This document shows, one piece after another, positions 1 to 13,143 of a stretch of DNA of 64,000 nucleotides. The position numbers and the translations under genes are program-made. The stretch's first letter is position 1. Every line of letters begins with the position of its first letter. This DNA comes from Lineolata rhizophorae (taxonomy: Eukaryota; Ascomycota; Dothideomycetes; Lineolatales; Lineolataceae), in assembly GCA_010093515.1 (NCBI GenBank), contig MU001684.1:358486-422485 (forward strand), read 5' to 3'. Below the pieces are notes generated by a model, which ran no database searches, was not told where the DNA came from, and worked only from the letters and a program-made list of their open reading frames with translations.

Positions 1-734
1 CCGCCGCCGCCTCCTACGAGGACGTGCCCGCCTCCGGCATGCGCAAGACCATCGCGGCCCGCCTGACCCAGTCGATGAGAGAGAGCCCGCACTACTTCGT
101 CTCGAGCAGCATGTCGGTGCGCAAGCTGCTGGCGCTGCGGGCCGCGCTCAACGCCGCCTCCAACGGCGAGTACAAGCTGTCGGTCAACGACTTCCTGGTC
201 AAGGCCATGGCGCGGGCGACGACCAAGGTGCCGGCCGCCAACGCGTCGTGGCGCGAAGACACGCCGGGCCAGCCCTACGTGCGCATGCACTCGGCGTGCG
301 ACGTCAGCGTGGCGGTGGCGACGCCCGCGGGCCTCATGACGCCCATCGTCAAGAACGTGGGTGGGCTGGGCCTGCAGGGCATCAGCGCGGCGGTCAAGGA
401 CCTGGGCGCCCGGGCCAGAGCGGGCAAGCTCAAGCCGGAGGAGTACCAGGGCGGCACCATCACCATTTCCAACATGGGCATGAACGACGCGGTCGAGCGC
501 TTCACGGCCGTGATCAACCCGCCGCACGCGTCCATCTTGGCCGTGGGCACCGTCAAGAAGGTGGCGGTGCCGGCCGAGGCGGAGGCCGAGGATGGCGAGG
601 CCAGGGTCGAGTGGGATGACCAGATTGTGATTACGGCTAGCTTCGACCATAGGGTTGTAGATGGGGCGGTGGGCGGCGAGTTTATGAGGGAGGTTAAGAT
701 GGTGGTGGAGAATCCGTTGGAGTTGTTGCTGTGA
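1..734 (+). CDS. lat1: Dihydrolipoamide acetyltransferase (PDH E2), C-terminal part
   Basis: This is the 2-oxoacid dehydrogenase acyltransferase catalytic domain of the mitochondrial pyruvate dehydrogenase complex. It transfers the acetyl group from the lipoyl arm to CoA. The frame is open from base 3 and enters with a conserved [17 protein letters not shown]-type stretch, so the lipoyl, subunit-binding and linker parts lie left of the window. Visible marks are the SVNDF and [16 protein letters not shown] segments, the [11 protein letters not shown] core and the active-site motif DHRVVDGA (the His and Asp of HxxxDG). The gene ends in NPLELLL followed by TGA at 732-734, the usual end of fungal E2. 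No intron is seen in this part. The alternatives are the E2 of the 2-oxoglutarate or branched-chain complexes, but the NPLELLL end and the [16 protein letters not shown] segment favour PDH. The host mitochondrial location is family knowledge. Confidence 0.94.
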   Translation, partial: AAASYEDVPASGMRKTIAARLTQSMRESPHYFVSSSMSVRKLLALRAALNAASNGEYKLSVNDFLVKAMARATTKVPAANASWREDTPGQPYVRMHSACDVSVAVATPAGLMTPIVKNVGGLGLQGISAAVKDLGARARAGKLKPEEYQGGTITISNMGMNDAVERFTAVINPPHASILAVGTVKKVAVPAEAEAEDGEARVEWDDQIVITASFDHRVVDGAVGGEFMREVKMVVENPLELLL

Positions 735-3700
735 GGTGGAGGCGGGGATGGAGAAGGAGGGTCTGGTGGGAGTGGGACGGATGGGGAAGTGAGGGCGGAA
801 AAAAGTTTGGGGTCGACTCGTCGCGGGAGAGAGCCTTCGAGCTTGTGGTGGAGTATGCGCGTGTGAGTGGGTGTGGGTATGGGAAAGAGCAGAGTGCGGC
901 GATAATGGACTTTATACTTTTTACTACCTTTATTCTCTTTCCCTTGAACTTCTGTTTTCTATCCATTATTTCTGGTCTGGTGATGGGATCCTCCTTCCGG
1001 CAGCGAATGCGGAGTGCCCATGTAGTTGGTGTAGTCTCTCTGTACATCTAGTGGTTAACCTCCTTTGAACAGTGAGTAGGAGCGTGCTCTGTTTTAGTCT
1101 TCTATTGGTTGTACGCATTGTGGTTTGTATTCGTCGTGCTGAGTTTCGGCTGCGTTTGGTTAATTCGAGGGAGAAGGGCTTTGGGTAGATTGGTGGAGCC
1201 CGCGGACAGGTAGTGGAATGTGAGTAGTTTTACCGCTGCGTCATTGGATGAAATGCTGGGTGACTGAAAATGGTTTCAGAGCGACAGTCCACTTGGTGGA
1301 AGAATCAATAGGTGCGGTCCCAAGCGTTGTGGCATAGATCAAGTAAATCGCGACCAGGGCCGGGAAGTACGCGCTCGACAATGGAGTGGATGCCTACGAA
1401 GCTACCTAGAAGCCCAGCAGCAAGACTCGGACTTGCCTCGGCACTGGGCCCGCCATTTTCGTTGCTACTGCCGCCACCGCTGCCGCCGTTGTCAGTGTCA
1501 GATCTGTTCGTGTTGTTGCCTGTAGGTTGCTTGGAAGTGTTTGGTGTACTGGCCGGGGTAATCGTAGTAGTAGGCGACTGAGAGGGGCTGTTTGTTGGTG
1601 GTCTGGTGGATATCGAAGTAAAGCTGGGCTCTGGAAGGCTTCGCAGGTCTCGAGCTCGGGGTAGCAACGTTTTCTAAAGAATACAAGCGTGGCCTCTGGG
1701 GAGCGGCTAACTCGCAATCTTTATAATTTCGTAATTGATCAATTTGCTATGTGGCTTGAGCGATTTCTTGCTTTGCTATATGGGAAGTATATACGATGAA
1801 GAAGGGACTACAATGATTTAGCTATTGAGTAATAAGGCTCTGGCAGCGTGCCGGCTTCTTCACTCACAGCTGGATCCCGTCGCCGAAGCTCTACAACGTT
1901 GTTGTCTGCGCCAATCTTCGGGATAGCAGGCTTTCTCGAGCACCTCATGCGCTTCATGTAAAGTGATACAGAAACATAGCATAGAAAATCAGCGACAACA
2001 GCCCAATTGTAATAGACTTTTCTCTCTTAGCAGACCATATCATTAGTTGGTTTTTATCCGCAAATGGAAAAGATGGGAATGCAACAAAAGTATGGCGAGC
2101 ATCAGGCGAGCTTGTACTAGCAGCTTGCGAATTCTAAGTCGCATTTATAGGTGTGCGTTGCTTGGTATGATAATTTCGTCCGGATTCGCGCCTAGGTATA
2201 TCTTTTGAGAGTGGGACATATATTTTTCAACAGGCTACACTCGAACCGATTAGTCGGAACCACCGTATTTGGTATTCCTATGAGTTACATACTTGCTCGA
2301 GGTCGTAAACTGCTTTGCTTCGTATACACTACATGAAGAACTCTCAGTCCTCATTAGGATATCAATCAGAGGATGTGATTATTGCATTAAGAAGTGTCTA
2401 TAGCAACACCCTGTAAACTCTTTCTATACTTATCAGTACAAATTTCTACAGAAAATTCTAAGAAGCCAAGGCGTCATTACTTTGCTTTGTCATATGAACT
2501 AGCAAAAGTCGCCACCATATCAAGAGCCATCTCTACTATTGGCATATAATACTAGCTGTGATTTGTTCCGAGGAACCGCTCTACAAAGCATATGAAAACT
2601 AAAGCATTGCTACTTGGCTTTGCAGTACTACTTTGTTCAAATAATCACAATACCTAAACTTACCTTAACTATAGCCCATGACACCTAATTGTATTTGTTG
2701 CTTCAAGTCGACAGTTGCGACCTGTAAGAACAAAGCTATCCTCCCTTCACATCCAGGCACCCGTACCAACATCGACGCTGAAAAGGTAACAAAAAGCAGA
2801 AAACCCATTGGTATTAGCTATCCGCATAAACACTTTCCCACCCCCATATCAAGCTCCATCCCATCACCCTTATCACCACAGCACAGCGCACCATCCACAT
2901 CACTTGAAACCATAACTCGAACTTGAAAAGCAAAAGGAGTATCTTAAGACGCTCAAACTAACTTGACCCCACCATAAATCCAACTCAATTCAGCTTCAGC
3001 CACCCACCACTAAAGCAGCAGAAGCAAACCGCTTAAATCGAAAGACCACGAACCGACCACGCCGCACTGCAGGCCCACGTAGCCAGCTTCCAGCCAAAAT
3101 CATATCAGGCAAAGGTGTGCGCACCACCTCGATAATCTCGTCATCATCAAATATCCAAGTCCGCAAAATAAGCCCGTACATATAATAATAATCACAAAAA
3201 GAGCCAAAAAAAAATCTCACGCCTACTCTCTCAAAATTTCAAAAGAACACCCTTGCCGCAACCGATCCTACCAACAGGCTATGGTACACCTACGCAAAAC
3301 GCAGTAATTCCCCAGAGAACTGAAAGGGAAAGCTTCATGAGAAAGAGATAAGCCCACGATCCCACGTTGTGACGCCAGCGCGGCAGCAGGCCTATTAGTG
3401 CAGGCTTTTGGAGTCGGAAGAAGTGAATTGGGGAAGGGAAGGGAAAGAGAAAATAAGGGCCATCGACACCATAAAAACCACAGACGCCATCAAGCCTTCG
3501 AAACCATGAGGGGGAATCCGGGGAGGTTGGGATGGGTAAAAAAAAAGGGTCCCCTTGTCCGGCAAATGCAAGGCAAAAACAGTCAAAATTACAAAAGTCC
3601 GAGGCTCAGAACGCAGAAATAAGAAAGGAACAGAAGAAGGGCCTCAAGAAAGGCCGCCGTGCCGCCGTGCAAAATGTGACGCATTCGTAAAGGCATCAGA

Positions 3701-3806
3701 ACCAGAAAAACCGCAGCTCAGACAAGAACCGCAAGAGGCTCATCCCAAAGGCCCGGAAAAGAGGGAAAAATAAAAATTGGGACAGCCGGAAAAAAAACCA
3801 CCCCAA
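735..3806. other. Convergent intergenic region between lat1 and the RhoGAP gene
   Basis: These 3.07 kb hold the 3' flanks of two convergent genes. Roughly 1690-2700 is AT-richer and has no open frame of note. The minus-strand frame at 1305-1667 reads as a Ser/Thr/Pro/Asn-rich low-complexity peptide, and a second short frame of about 50 codons lies at about 1960-1800 on the same strand. I could not join them into a convincing gene. About 3400-3790 is purine-rich on the plus strand, as expected for the 3' untranslated region of the minus-strand RhoGAP gene. Confidence 0.6.
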
Positions 3807-6800
3807 TCAACCCTGCAAGAACACCGTCTTGCAGTGCTCGACTAACTTGCGGATGACGAGCCGCTGAAGGTTGATGTCGGCCATCTCCTTCTCAACCGTG
3901 GCCGGACGCATGAGCGTCGGCGCGAACACGACGGCCAGGTTGACCGACGTCATGAGGTTAGCCGCCTCGAGCTCCATCACCTTGGATAGGTGGAAGATGA
4001 GGAACTCGAGCGTGTTCTTGTGGGACTCGGGCAGCTTGTCGATGGCCACCTGGATCACGGCCAGGCTCTGCTCCTCGTCCACGAGCTCTGCAAAAAGGGA
4101 AACGCTTGTGTTAACTGAAGACGGTCTCCATGGTAATCAACGAGGCTAAAAAGAGAATCAAAACACTTACTCACAGCCTCCAACATCTCATCGTACACCG
4201 TGCCGCTAATCAGCGGCGTCGGCAGCCGGCGGAAGTACTGCTTGAGCACCGACGTCACGGCGTGGATGTCGAGGTCCGGATCGCTGATGTCGTAGTCGGC
4301 GTCGCGCTCGAAGCCGCTCTGCACCTGCTTGACCTGGCCTGTGCCGCCGCTCTTGCGGTAGATGCCCTCGACGTCCATGCCGCGCATCTGCACCTCCTGC
4401 ACGCACCGCGTCACCAGCGCCGGTATCAGCCGTTTCTCGAACGCGCATCGCTCCTCCAGCTCGCTGCCGAACAGCACCGACGGCGGCTCCGGCGCCGGCG
4501 GCGCCGCTAGGTTCGGCGTGCTGCCGTTGTTGCCCAGCTGGCCGAGGCCGCCGCGCAGCGCTGCGAGCGCCTGCGCCTCGCCCCGGCGCGCGTCCGCGCG
4601 CACCGGCACGCCCTTCTCCGCGCTCTTGTCGCGCTCCCGGTCGCGGAACAGCCCGCCGAAGCCGCCGCGCTCGCGGTCCTGCCTCTCCGACATGGGCGGC
4701 ACGGCGCTCAGCGGGCTCGAGATGCTGATGCTGGTCGCCGGCTCCGGATGAAGTGAGCTGTACGGCGCGGAGACGGCCTCGAGCGCGGCCGGGCTGTACG
4801 CGCTGCTGCCGGAGAAGTTGTGGCCGTGGGCCTCGCGCGGGGTCGACGCCGGGAACTGACCGAACTGGTTGCTCGCGAAGGCGCCCTTGATGCCCTTGGT
4901 CACCGTCGCCACGGCCTGCCCGCCCTTCTTCCAGTTGAACTTCTTGGCCTGGCCCTTACGGATGTTGACCACCTGCGGCGCCGTAACAACCGTGGGTTCG
5001 GGCCCACCGTCCGCTCCATCACCTGAGGCTGTCGGCGGCACGACCAATGTCGTCGTCGTAGAGCCTCCATCCGTAGAACCACCACGCATCGCGTCGCCCG
5101 CGGATGAACCAGGCGGCCGATTGCCGTTGCCATGCAAGCGGTTGAACTCGCCGAGGTTCTGAGAGATCTCGCGGTTCAGCTCGTTGAGTTGGGCGTTGCG
5201 TGTAGAGAGAGCCTCGTACTCCATGAAGCCCTTGTCCTTCATCATGATGAGGCTCGAGATCTCAGTGTTGAGCTCGTTGCGTTTGCGGATCAGCTCTTCA
5301 ATCTGCGCCGACAGGTCCGCCTTCAGCTTCTGAAGCGAGCCGGCCAATTCCTGCAGCATATCCGACTGCAGCGCCGTGATGTCGAGCGGCTCATCGCGCT
5401 CCCTAGCACGCTGCAGGCCAGTTGCAAGAACTTCGAGTTCCTTGACCACCATCTCACGCTGGGTATCCAGATACGCAACGGTCGAACGTTTCTCCTTCAG
5501 CTCGCTGGCCACCTGCTTCATGTCCGCATTTGCCTTGATGCTGTCCCGAAGCGATTCCTTCTCCGACTCTAGCTCGGCAATCTTCTGTTGGGCGCGACGG
5601 AGTTGCAGGCGCAACTGGACCAAGTCATCACGCGATTCAGGCGAGGGCATGCCTGGGCTGACCAGGTCGACCGAGCCGTTGGTCGAGTGCTTGGCACGGT
5701 GCGACGTGTAGGCGGAGCGCGACGTCGCGCGGTCGCTTAGGCTACGGTTGTGCTTCGACACAGCGTTGGACACGCGGCGGATCAGGGACGCATCTTTGTC
5801 CGCAGTCTCCTCCCCGCGCATGATGCGCGCCATGTCCTCGTCCATTGAGAAATCGCCACCGGCGCTGTACCGCGGCAGCGCGCCCACGGGTGATGCTATG
5901 GACTCTTTGTTGTCGGATGGACGTGAGGAGTCGCTCTGCACGGTGCTAACCGACTCGTTGGTCTTGTGACGGTCGGCGGCCTGAGGCTGTTGTGGGGGCG
6001 GCTGAGGTGCCGCCCGAGGGGCCGTGAAGCTCTCGTTATTGGTCGCCTTTTGGTGAGGCTGCGGGCGGCTCGTGGAGCGCGTAGGCGGGGTAGGTGCCGT
6101 AACGTCGAGCATGCTGCTGTACGTAGGTGATTCGATAGGCTTTGAGATGGTGCGACCACCATTCAATTGGACGCCCGTAACGTCGTCGATGTTCTGGCTC
6201 GTGGAAGCCGAAGACGCCTTACGGCCGTGAACAGGCGGCGGAGAAGCTGCCTGGCTTGGTGTAGATGGAGAAGGACGCGGCGGAGCGTCTTTGCGTTGTG
6301 TCGAGCTTTGTAACGCAGATGCAGCCAAAGAATCGCCACGCTTCGGAGGGATCATCTTCGACGATAACGACGGTTGTGATGAAGGTGGTGAGTCGCCTTG
6401 CTTTGTCTCTGAGACAGATTCAGGTGATTCAGGTGAGTCGGTTGGGGTGGGTGATTGTGTGATGGGAGGTTCCGCGATCGGGCTCTTCGCAGTTCTACTC
6501 TTGACCTCTAAAGGTGGCGAAGTCACACTAGGCGAGCGGTTTTCAGATTTCGACGACCGCCTGGAGCCCATCTTTCTTGACTGCGGAACTTCCTGCAGCT
6601 TGAAGCCGTTGCTGCCTTGCGAGGCGCTAGGTGAACTGGCATGTTGACTTCGGACCTGATCGCTGCCTGGCGACGTTATGGAAGCGGAAGGCGTGACCGA
6701 CTCTTTCTGACGTCGCAGATTGCCGGCCAAATCATTTGAAGGCCGGCGGCCCTTCTCTTGGTATGCAATGTGCGGGCTCGCGGCCGCTCCCACTGAATTC

Positions 6801-8305
6801 TTCGGTTCCGGCCTTCGCCTACCGCTCTCCGCCGACGACGAACGCGAAGCCGCCCTGGGCTCCCGGAGAGCATCCCGATGTGACGTCTGTTGCCTCGAAG
6901 AGCTGAAGTAATCCCTCGTCGATGGCCTGCTATCAGACTTTGTCACGGGCGGCGAACTGAACTCTGACGCGCTGTCAACAGCCATATCCGTTCTCGAAAG
7001 CGGAGACGGCCCCGGCGCGGGATTGGGGTCGAACGCGAGCGGCACGAAGAAACCGTCATCACCACCAGCCATGTTCGCCAATTCTTCGGGGCTGATGGTC
7101 GAATGTCGCTTGTCCTTGTACGTGCTTGCTGGGAGAGTAAGGTTCTCTGCGCTCCCGCGTCAGCAGGTCAGTCATCCAACCACGCGTCGATCACACACGA
7201 CGTAAGGGTATGAAGCAAACAGAGCGCGAAACACAGACCTTTCCGTTCGTCAGCAGAGGCCGGGGATGCCTCACGCTTCAAGTTCCCAGGTGAAGCTTCC
7301 TTCCTAGACCGTGCAGTTCTCGGTCGGGGAGAGAGCTCGGTCGGGGTATCTGTGTAGGACTCGGAAGGAGGTGTATCGATATCGGCTGCGCGAACGAAGG
7401 CACCGGGACGATCTGCGTTCGGTGGCAGGGCAGGAAGAGACTTGTCGACAATGACGGAACCGTTGGCGCCCGAGGGCGCGGTTCGCTTGTGGTTCTTAGT
7501 CTTCTTGCGGCGTCGCGCCATGAGGGCCTCGTGGCACGACATGCAGAAGATCCCCTGCGAAGTGCGGGCATAGCGGAGATTTTCGATCTTGCGTTTGCAG
7601 TTGCGGCAACAGAAGCACGTGGCGCAGAAGGCCTGGTCACCCGTGAGGATGGCGAGGTCCTCGATCTTGTTGCCGCATGAGGCGCAGCTGTAAGTGCACT
7701 TGTTACATATGAGGGATCCGTCACCGAGGAGGAGCAGGTTCGAATCGGAATCGAGGACGGCGCCGCACGTATTGCAGCGGAAGCATTCGATATGCCATCG
7801 GTTACCGGCTGCATCAGCGATATCAGCGCCAGTGCTCCCACGTGGATCGGTTGACGAGCAGGAATGATAGCGGCGGTGCGGGAGCATGCCCGGCAGGTGG
7901 AGGTTTCCACCACCACTCGAACCGTCCATATTGACGCTTCAGTGACCGGCACGCCCGATTGCACCGCTAGGGAAGGGCGACCGAAGTGTGCTCGGGAGGT
8001 TGGCAACTCACCTAATTCGAAAGCTTTCCCTTCCTCCAAAATCTAAGACATGCGTGAGTCAATGGGGCGTTTTGCGGCGCAAGCCGGGCCAAGAATCGGC
8101 TCCGCACCAGCGTTGTGAACACTATCTAAGGCCGCGGACCCTTCTGAACGCGGGACGCGCAAATCGTTTTGGACGCGACAACAAAACGGAAGCAGGAAGA
8201 TGAGATACGTACCTCACCGCAGCCTTTGCACGGGTAGATTCCGTCGTCCTGGTCCATTGGGGATTCCGGGAAGACGCCCGGCGACTCCAAGACGCTGACA
8301 CTCAT
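3807..8305 (-). CDS. rga1: LIM-domain Rho GTPase-activating protein (Rga1 type)
   Basis: The product is a GTPase-activating protein for Rho/Cdc42-class GTPases, expected to act in polarity and septation at the cortex. Exons on the minus strand are 8305-8213, 8042-8012, 7808-7239, 7146-4171 and 4087-3807, which sum to 3951 nt (1316 aa) with all junctions in frame. LIM1 is at residues 26-79 (C26, C29, H47, C50, C53, C56, C76, C79) and is split by two introns. LIM2 is at about 83-134. A long Ser/Pro/Thr-rich disordered region follows. A coiled coil starts near RLQLRRAQQKIAELESEKES, and the RhoGAP domain spans about 1120-1312, with the arginine finger in GIYRKSGG and the NLAVVFAPTLMRP segment. 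The start was chosen because the open frame through PCKGCGE requires exon 1, whose ATG at 8305 begins MSVSVLESPG. Exon 2 is only 31 nt. The symbol is by family resemblance. Confidence 0.93.
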
Positions 8306-9832
8306 GATGATGACGACGCCACCCGAGGCAACCCAATATTAATCGAGCCGCCAACGCGAGAGAAAACCAAAAAAAGAACGAGGATCGGCGGCGGACCTCG
8401 TCCGCCGTATGTACGGGCAGCGGTAGAAAAAAGGCGGAGGGAGGGGCCCTTTTTTTAATCGCGGGTACAGAGAGAGTCAAACGCGTTGGCGCGATCGAAG
8501 CCCTCGAAACCTCCCGTCGGGACGCGGGCGCCGAAAAGGTGTGGACGAACGGCGAGCTGCGAGCTCGGCAAGTGTCAAGGCGAGGAGGGAACAGGGCCAG
8601 GGGGCGCCGCGATCAACGACGGGATGGGCGGTGATGGCGGGTTTGGAGATTTGTGGTCGCGTGGAGCACGATGGGCGTTGCGGGCGCGAGTCAGGGCGGG
8701 CTCGCGACGTCGTAAAGAGCGGCGGAGGCTGAGGCGGCGGCAGGAGCGGCGGAGGCGTCGGCGGCAGCGGCGGCGGCGGCGAGGTCAGACGCGAGCATTG
8801 AGGGGGCTGTGACGAAGAGCAACGACGGCTAAGCAAAGCAAGGCAAGGCAAAAAAGAGAGGCGAGCCCGCTTCCAGTGGAGGAGAGAGCAAGAAGGAGGG
8901 GCGGGCGGGAGAAGCGGTTGCGGCCAGGTACCGGGCGTTGAGGATGTGCGACGGAGAGAGAGACAGAGGGGGTGTGGAAGCGGTAGGCGTGTGGAGAGTG
9001 AGCGCGGCGGTCGGTGCTTTGGGGCTGCTGCTGGAAGCCGCGCGTGAATGGATGGCGCGGACGGAGGGCCTGGGCACGGGACTCGAAGAGGGCTGGATTA
9101 GAATAGTGCGCTGTGCCGAGCCTAACGCCCTGCGCAGCAACGGCAGCAGCAAGCAGCAAGCGGCGGCGGAAAGCCAGCACACGCACAAGCGCACAAGCGG
9201 CCGACGCAGCCCGCGCAAGCAGCAGCAGCAGGCGGTGCGCGGCGGGCCCTTGGGGAGACGCTCGGCCGGCCAATCGAACGCCCTCGTTTGGGGCGGGAGC
9301 AGCGGCGGCCGAGAAAGGCGCAGCCCTAGCACGCCCTCCACCATGCCCCCCCTCCACCATCCCCTGGCCCCCCAGCAGCCCCCTCCCCCCCTACACCACC
9401 CCCCACCCACTTCGTCTCCTCAGCCCCAAATCAATCCCTCAGGGTCCGGCGCAGGCGCGCCGCCAACACTAACCGTACTACGCATCGTTCACAAACCTTT
9501 TTTCACAAATGCTGGAACGCGCCGGTGCCAAACGATCTGGGGGTGGCCACGAAACGGGCGTGTCGAAACCCGGCCGCACGCACACACATATGTACATACA
9601 CACGCACACACCAGCCGAGAGATAAAAACGAATTTAAAATCAGGAACAAGGAACCGCGATCGTCATCGCCCCCATCGCCCGGCTCGCTCGCGTGCTCGTC
9701 GTTACGTGTGTGGGAAACGTCGGGCCACGACATTCTCGTTGCTCAGGGCAGGGCCCCCCGTAGCTTTGTGCTGCGTGACAGGTCGCGACCGCGACAAGAA
9801 AATCTCGACAAAAAAAAAGGGCCGTGCCCACA

Positions 9833-9857
9833 CATACGTATGTACGTAGTATGTAGT
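9833..9857. repeat. TACGTA/GTAC palindromic motif cluster
   Basis: CATACGTATGTACGTAG is read here, with overlapping palindromes TACGTA and GTAC. It is one of several similar clusters in the long region upstream of the RhoGAP gene. Function unknown. Confidence 0.6.
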
Positions 9858-9911
9858 AAGGAAGCGGGACCTGAGGCGGGCAGTTCAAAACCCTCGCAGC
9901 CGTGACGCCCA

Positions 9912-9935
9912 GGGCGCTGGGCGCTGGGCGCTGGG
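9912..9935. repeat. Short tandem repeat (GGGCGCT)n
   Basis: Three tandem copies of the 7-mer GGGCGCT followed by a partial copy, inside a GC-rich non-coding stretch. Confidence 0.8.
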
Positions 9936-10458
9936 CTGGCTCCCGGCGGGCCCTGCTGGCTAGGCCCTGGCCGGACAAGCGCAGCACGGGGCCAGGGCAG
10001 ACTGAGGAGGGGAGGGGGAAAGGTGCGTGTGAGGCTAGCTTGCGTCCTGGGGGTGAGGGGGGCGGCCAAGACGCGGGCTGCCCCGAAAGCTCCATCGCCG
10101 CAAAAAGCACAACGGGAGTCGGGCCAGTTCCATAACCGGGCGAAGAAGCACGCAATGGCGCGCGCGCGAGCGCGGTGGTATGTAATCGGAAGCCCGGGAA
10201 AGAGAAACGTCTCTAGCAAAACGCATCACACGCGACGAACGAGCGAACGAACCGGCGATCTGAGATGGCGGTGAGACAGGGCCAGGCCTCACATGCACTC
10301 GCGTTGTTCCTTTTGTGCCCAAGAAAAGAACAGACGGGCGGGCCGGGAAGAAGCAAAGAGAGTTGCGACAAGGCCCAGCCGGAACAAGCGCTGGAGTGCC
10401 GCCCTGACTCGCCTGTTTCTCGGCTGCCGGGCTCGGGTGCGAGACCCGCCGCGCGCTC

Positions 10459-10507
10459 ACCTAGGTACATGCTGTATGCACTACGTAGGTACATACTGTA
10501 GGTACAC
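10459..10507. repeat. CCTAGGTAC / TACGTAGGTAC motif cluster
   Basis: CACCTAGGTACATG and CTACGTAGGTACATACTG lie within 49 bp, followed by another GTAGGTACAC. The words are built from palindromes (CCTAGG, TACGTA, GTAC) and recur at about 12965-13020, 47874-47910 and 48105-48209. Confidence 0.6.
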
Positions 10508-12964
10508 GCTATAGAGGATTCCTATAGGAGCCAGGCCTACCCTCTTCCCGCCTCTCAGGCGCTCTCTAGGTACGCTGGCGATATATGAAGGCCTCTCGTA
10601 CACCGTTACGCCCTCTGCATACTAACGTGCCTATGTACGTATTATAAATATACGCTGGATTGTGGCCGGCTCCACCGAACCTAACATAACCCACGGCGCG
10701 CCGCCTGGCACGGCGTCCCAAAGGGGTCCCAGACTTCTCGAAAATGGCCCGCCTAGCTGAATCTCTCCTAAGCGCACGAGCCCGGCAGTTTCCAGGCCCA
10801 CTACAGTCTAGTGCGTGCTCAGCTAGCTCGCTGGCTAGACGATAGAAGGATCGATGCCACCGGGTAGGTTAGGTACATAGGTAGATGGCAAAAAAAAGCC
10901 CCTCTATATCAAATCATGCATTTCCTCGGGATGCGCCTTTTTTTTGTATACCGGGTCACCGCCCACGCCCGGCCTGAAACAAACAACGACAGCGATACTC
11001 CCGGATCGCATCTTCCCCACCGCCCCATCATCCCTCCGCCGATGGCGCACCAGCCCAGCCTATAGGAGGTTGTCCCGCCTCACGGCCAGAATTTCCCTGC
11101 CCCCGCAGCAGCAGCACCGAGTGACCAGCAGCTGCGGTACATAGCCGCCCGCCGCTGGGATCATGCATCCATCCACACAACACCAGCCAGTCGGGCCAAA
11201 GACGCGACGACCGCGCACCTGGGTACGGGCTCCGCCGCCGCCGCTGCTCGATGCCCGTCTTCTCGCGCCGTCACGCCCGCGCCCGAGACCCCGGAACCTT
11301 GCGTCTTTCTTTTCCCCCTCCCCGCCGCCTCCCAAGTTTGCGGCCCCCGGAAGGCGAGCGGCCGGCAGCCGGCTTGCCGTGGGGGACGGGAAGCCGGCTG
11401 GCCGGCCGGCGCGTCGGGTCCCGGGTGCGGAACTAGCGTTTTATACGTATGTGCGTGTAGATGGTATGTAGGAGCTACGTAGCGGTAAAACGCTGGTCTC
11501 AAATGCGGGTAGGTAGAGAGGTTACGTTCTTGTGAGCCGTAATAACTGCGGCAGGTGAGACGAGGACGGGAGCTTCGGGCCTCGGGATGCGACTGCAACG
11601 ATGGTTTGCGAGCGTGGGGAACCTGGGTAGAGTAAGAGTCAAAATGGTTGTCGGATGTGGCTCAGACTACTACGTATATTATTACCTTTTTTTGAATCTC
11701 AAATGATCCACCCGGATCCAACCTAGGTTCTTGACTCATATATATCCCTTCCGTACGTACGGAGTAGTATGTAGTCTCTTAGAACGAAGAGGCCATTATT
11801 TCTCTTCGTTTTTTGCCTTGGCCCCGAGATGAAGATCAAAGCACGGTTCGTCAAGGCAGACCATTTCGAACAGAAACGGCAAGGCGCCCGCTCGTCTCCC
11901 GGACGATAACAGATCGGGAGGGCAGAATAACAGGCCTTCCTCACCGGTTTGGGGCAACGGTGTCGATACATATGAACCATCACCAAATGGGGGCACACAG
12001 ATGTCGGCGGGGGCCAGTGGTACCTTAATCTAGCCACTGGGCCGCACGGCCAACGGCGTCGCAGTGACACGAGCATGTGCGCAGTCTCTCCCTACCTCCA
12101 TCTGGTGGATCGCGAGAGCTTCCCAATCTACTTGAGGTTGTGTTCCTGAGCCGGTGCCCGCTTTGGGACCCTAGAGGTCTAGTTGTCGAACGTCTTTGGT
12201 AGGGGAGAGGCGCCGTGGTCGGACCACATAATCAGCGCTCAGACGACCGCGTGTCCGTCGCGTCGTCGTCCAAACGCAAAAAAAAACCCACGCCGCGACG
12301 CGCCTGTTGCGCGTCCTCAGTTGAGTTCCCCACTTTCTTCCCCCCCTCCTCTCCGCCGTTCATAACAGCCTTGTCCGTAGCAACGTCCCGTCGCATTATA
12401 AACAAAAGGCTCTTTTTTCGATCGAATCAGATCAGAACGAGGCCTGTGATTCGAAGGTTGAAAGTGATGATGCCCGACCGCGGACGCGGCTCGAACCCGT
12501 CGCCCCGCGAGGCCAACAAGAGCGATCTGCGACCTCGATCGCCCACACGCCCGCGACCGACAGACGGACCCACTGACCACCGCGCCCCTACCCTTATCTA
12601 GGCGGTAACTTTCAGAGTCTAGTCGAGCCTAGGTGCATGCCCTAGGTTCTTCTTGACGGCCACATAGGAACGAACCTACGCCGGCGCAGTTGGCAAGCGG
12701 TGGCCCGGCGCCATCGAAGCGCTTCGTTCAGTGGTCCGGATAGCACGCCAAGACATGCCAAGGCACGACCGGGCGCAGGCACAACCCAAATGCACGAGAG
12801 CTTGCCCCGGTGCGCCGGGCTCGGTCTCGGTCTCGCGTGCCCCGCAGCAGTAGTCCTGCCAGGGACTCAGGAGGCGCGGATAGCGAGACGGCTGAGATAC
12901 GGGCTACATACGTCGTAGACGGACGTGTACCAGTTGTACAGTTGTACGTAGTGCTTTGTGCTAT

Positions 12965-13020
12965 CCAGGTACGGGTCCCTTACCTAGGTACCTGGGTAGT
13001 ACGTAGTAGTACGCAGCTAT
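12965..13020. repeat. GGTACC/CCTAGG/TACGTA motif cluster
   Basis: A run of overlapping short palindromes: GGTACGGG, TACCTAGGTACCTGGG, AGTACGTAGTAGTACG. This is the densest such block in the 9-kb region. Confidence 0.6.
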
Positions 13021-13125
13021 ACTTAGCTTGGCAGCTCCAGTTGGAAAAGGTTGCCTATGCCGGCCTAGACCGTTTTGCCCTGGTGAAGCCGAATTTGGGC
13101 CTTGACCACTGGCGTACCCAGGGAA

Positions 13126-13143
13126 AGAGAGAGAGAGAGAGAG
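13126..13143. repeat. (AG)9 microsatellite
   Basis: A pure AG dinucleotide run of about nine units in non-coding sequence. Confidence 0.9.

Noticed and set aside
7278-8039. 253-codon minus-strand frame overlapping the LIM exons
   Set aside because: It reads through introns 2 and 3 of the RhoGAP gene in another frame. Only its first ten codons coincide with real exon 2.
8785-9849. Overlapping 190-300-codon frames upstream of the RhoGAP gene
   Set aside because: Present on both strands at once, compositionally driven (GC-rich, purine-biased), no domain and no family resemblance. Treated as promoter and leader.
12481-12510. GGCTCGAACCC as a minus-strand tRNA B-box
   Set aside because: The spacing of the conserved GG before TCGAACC is wrong by one base, and there is no A-box at a suitable distance.
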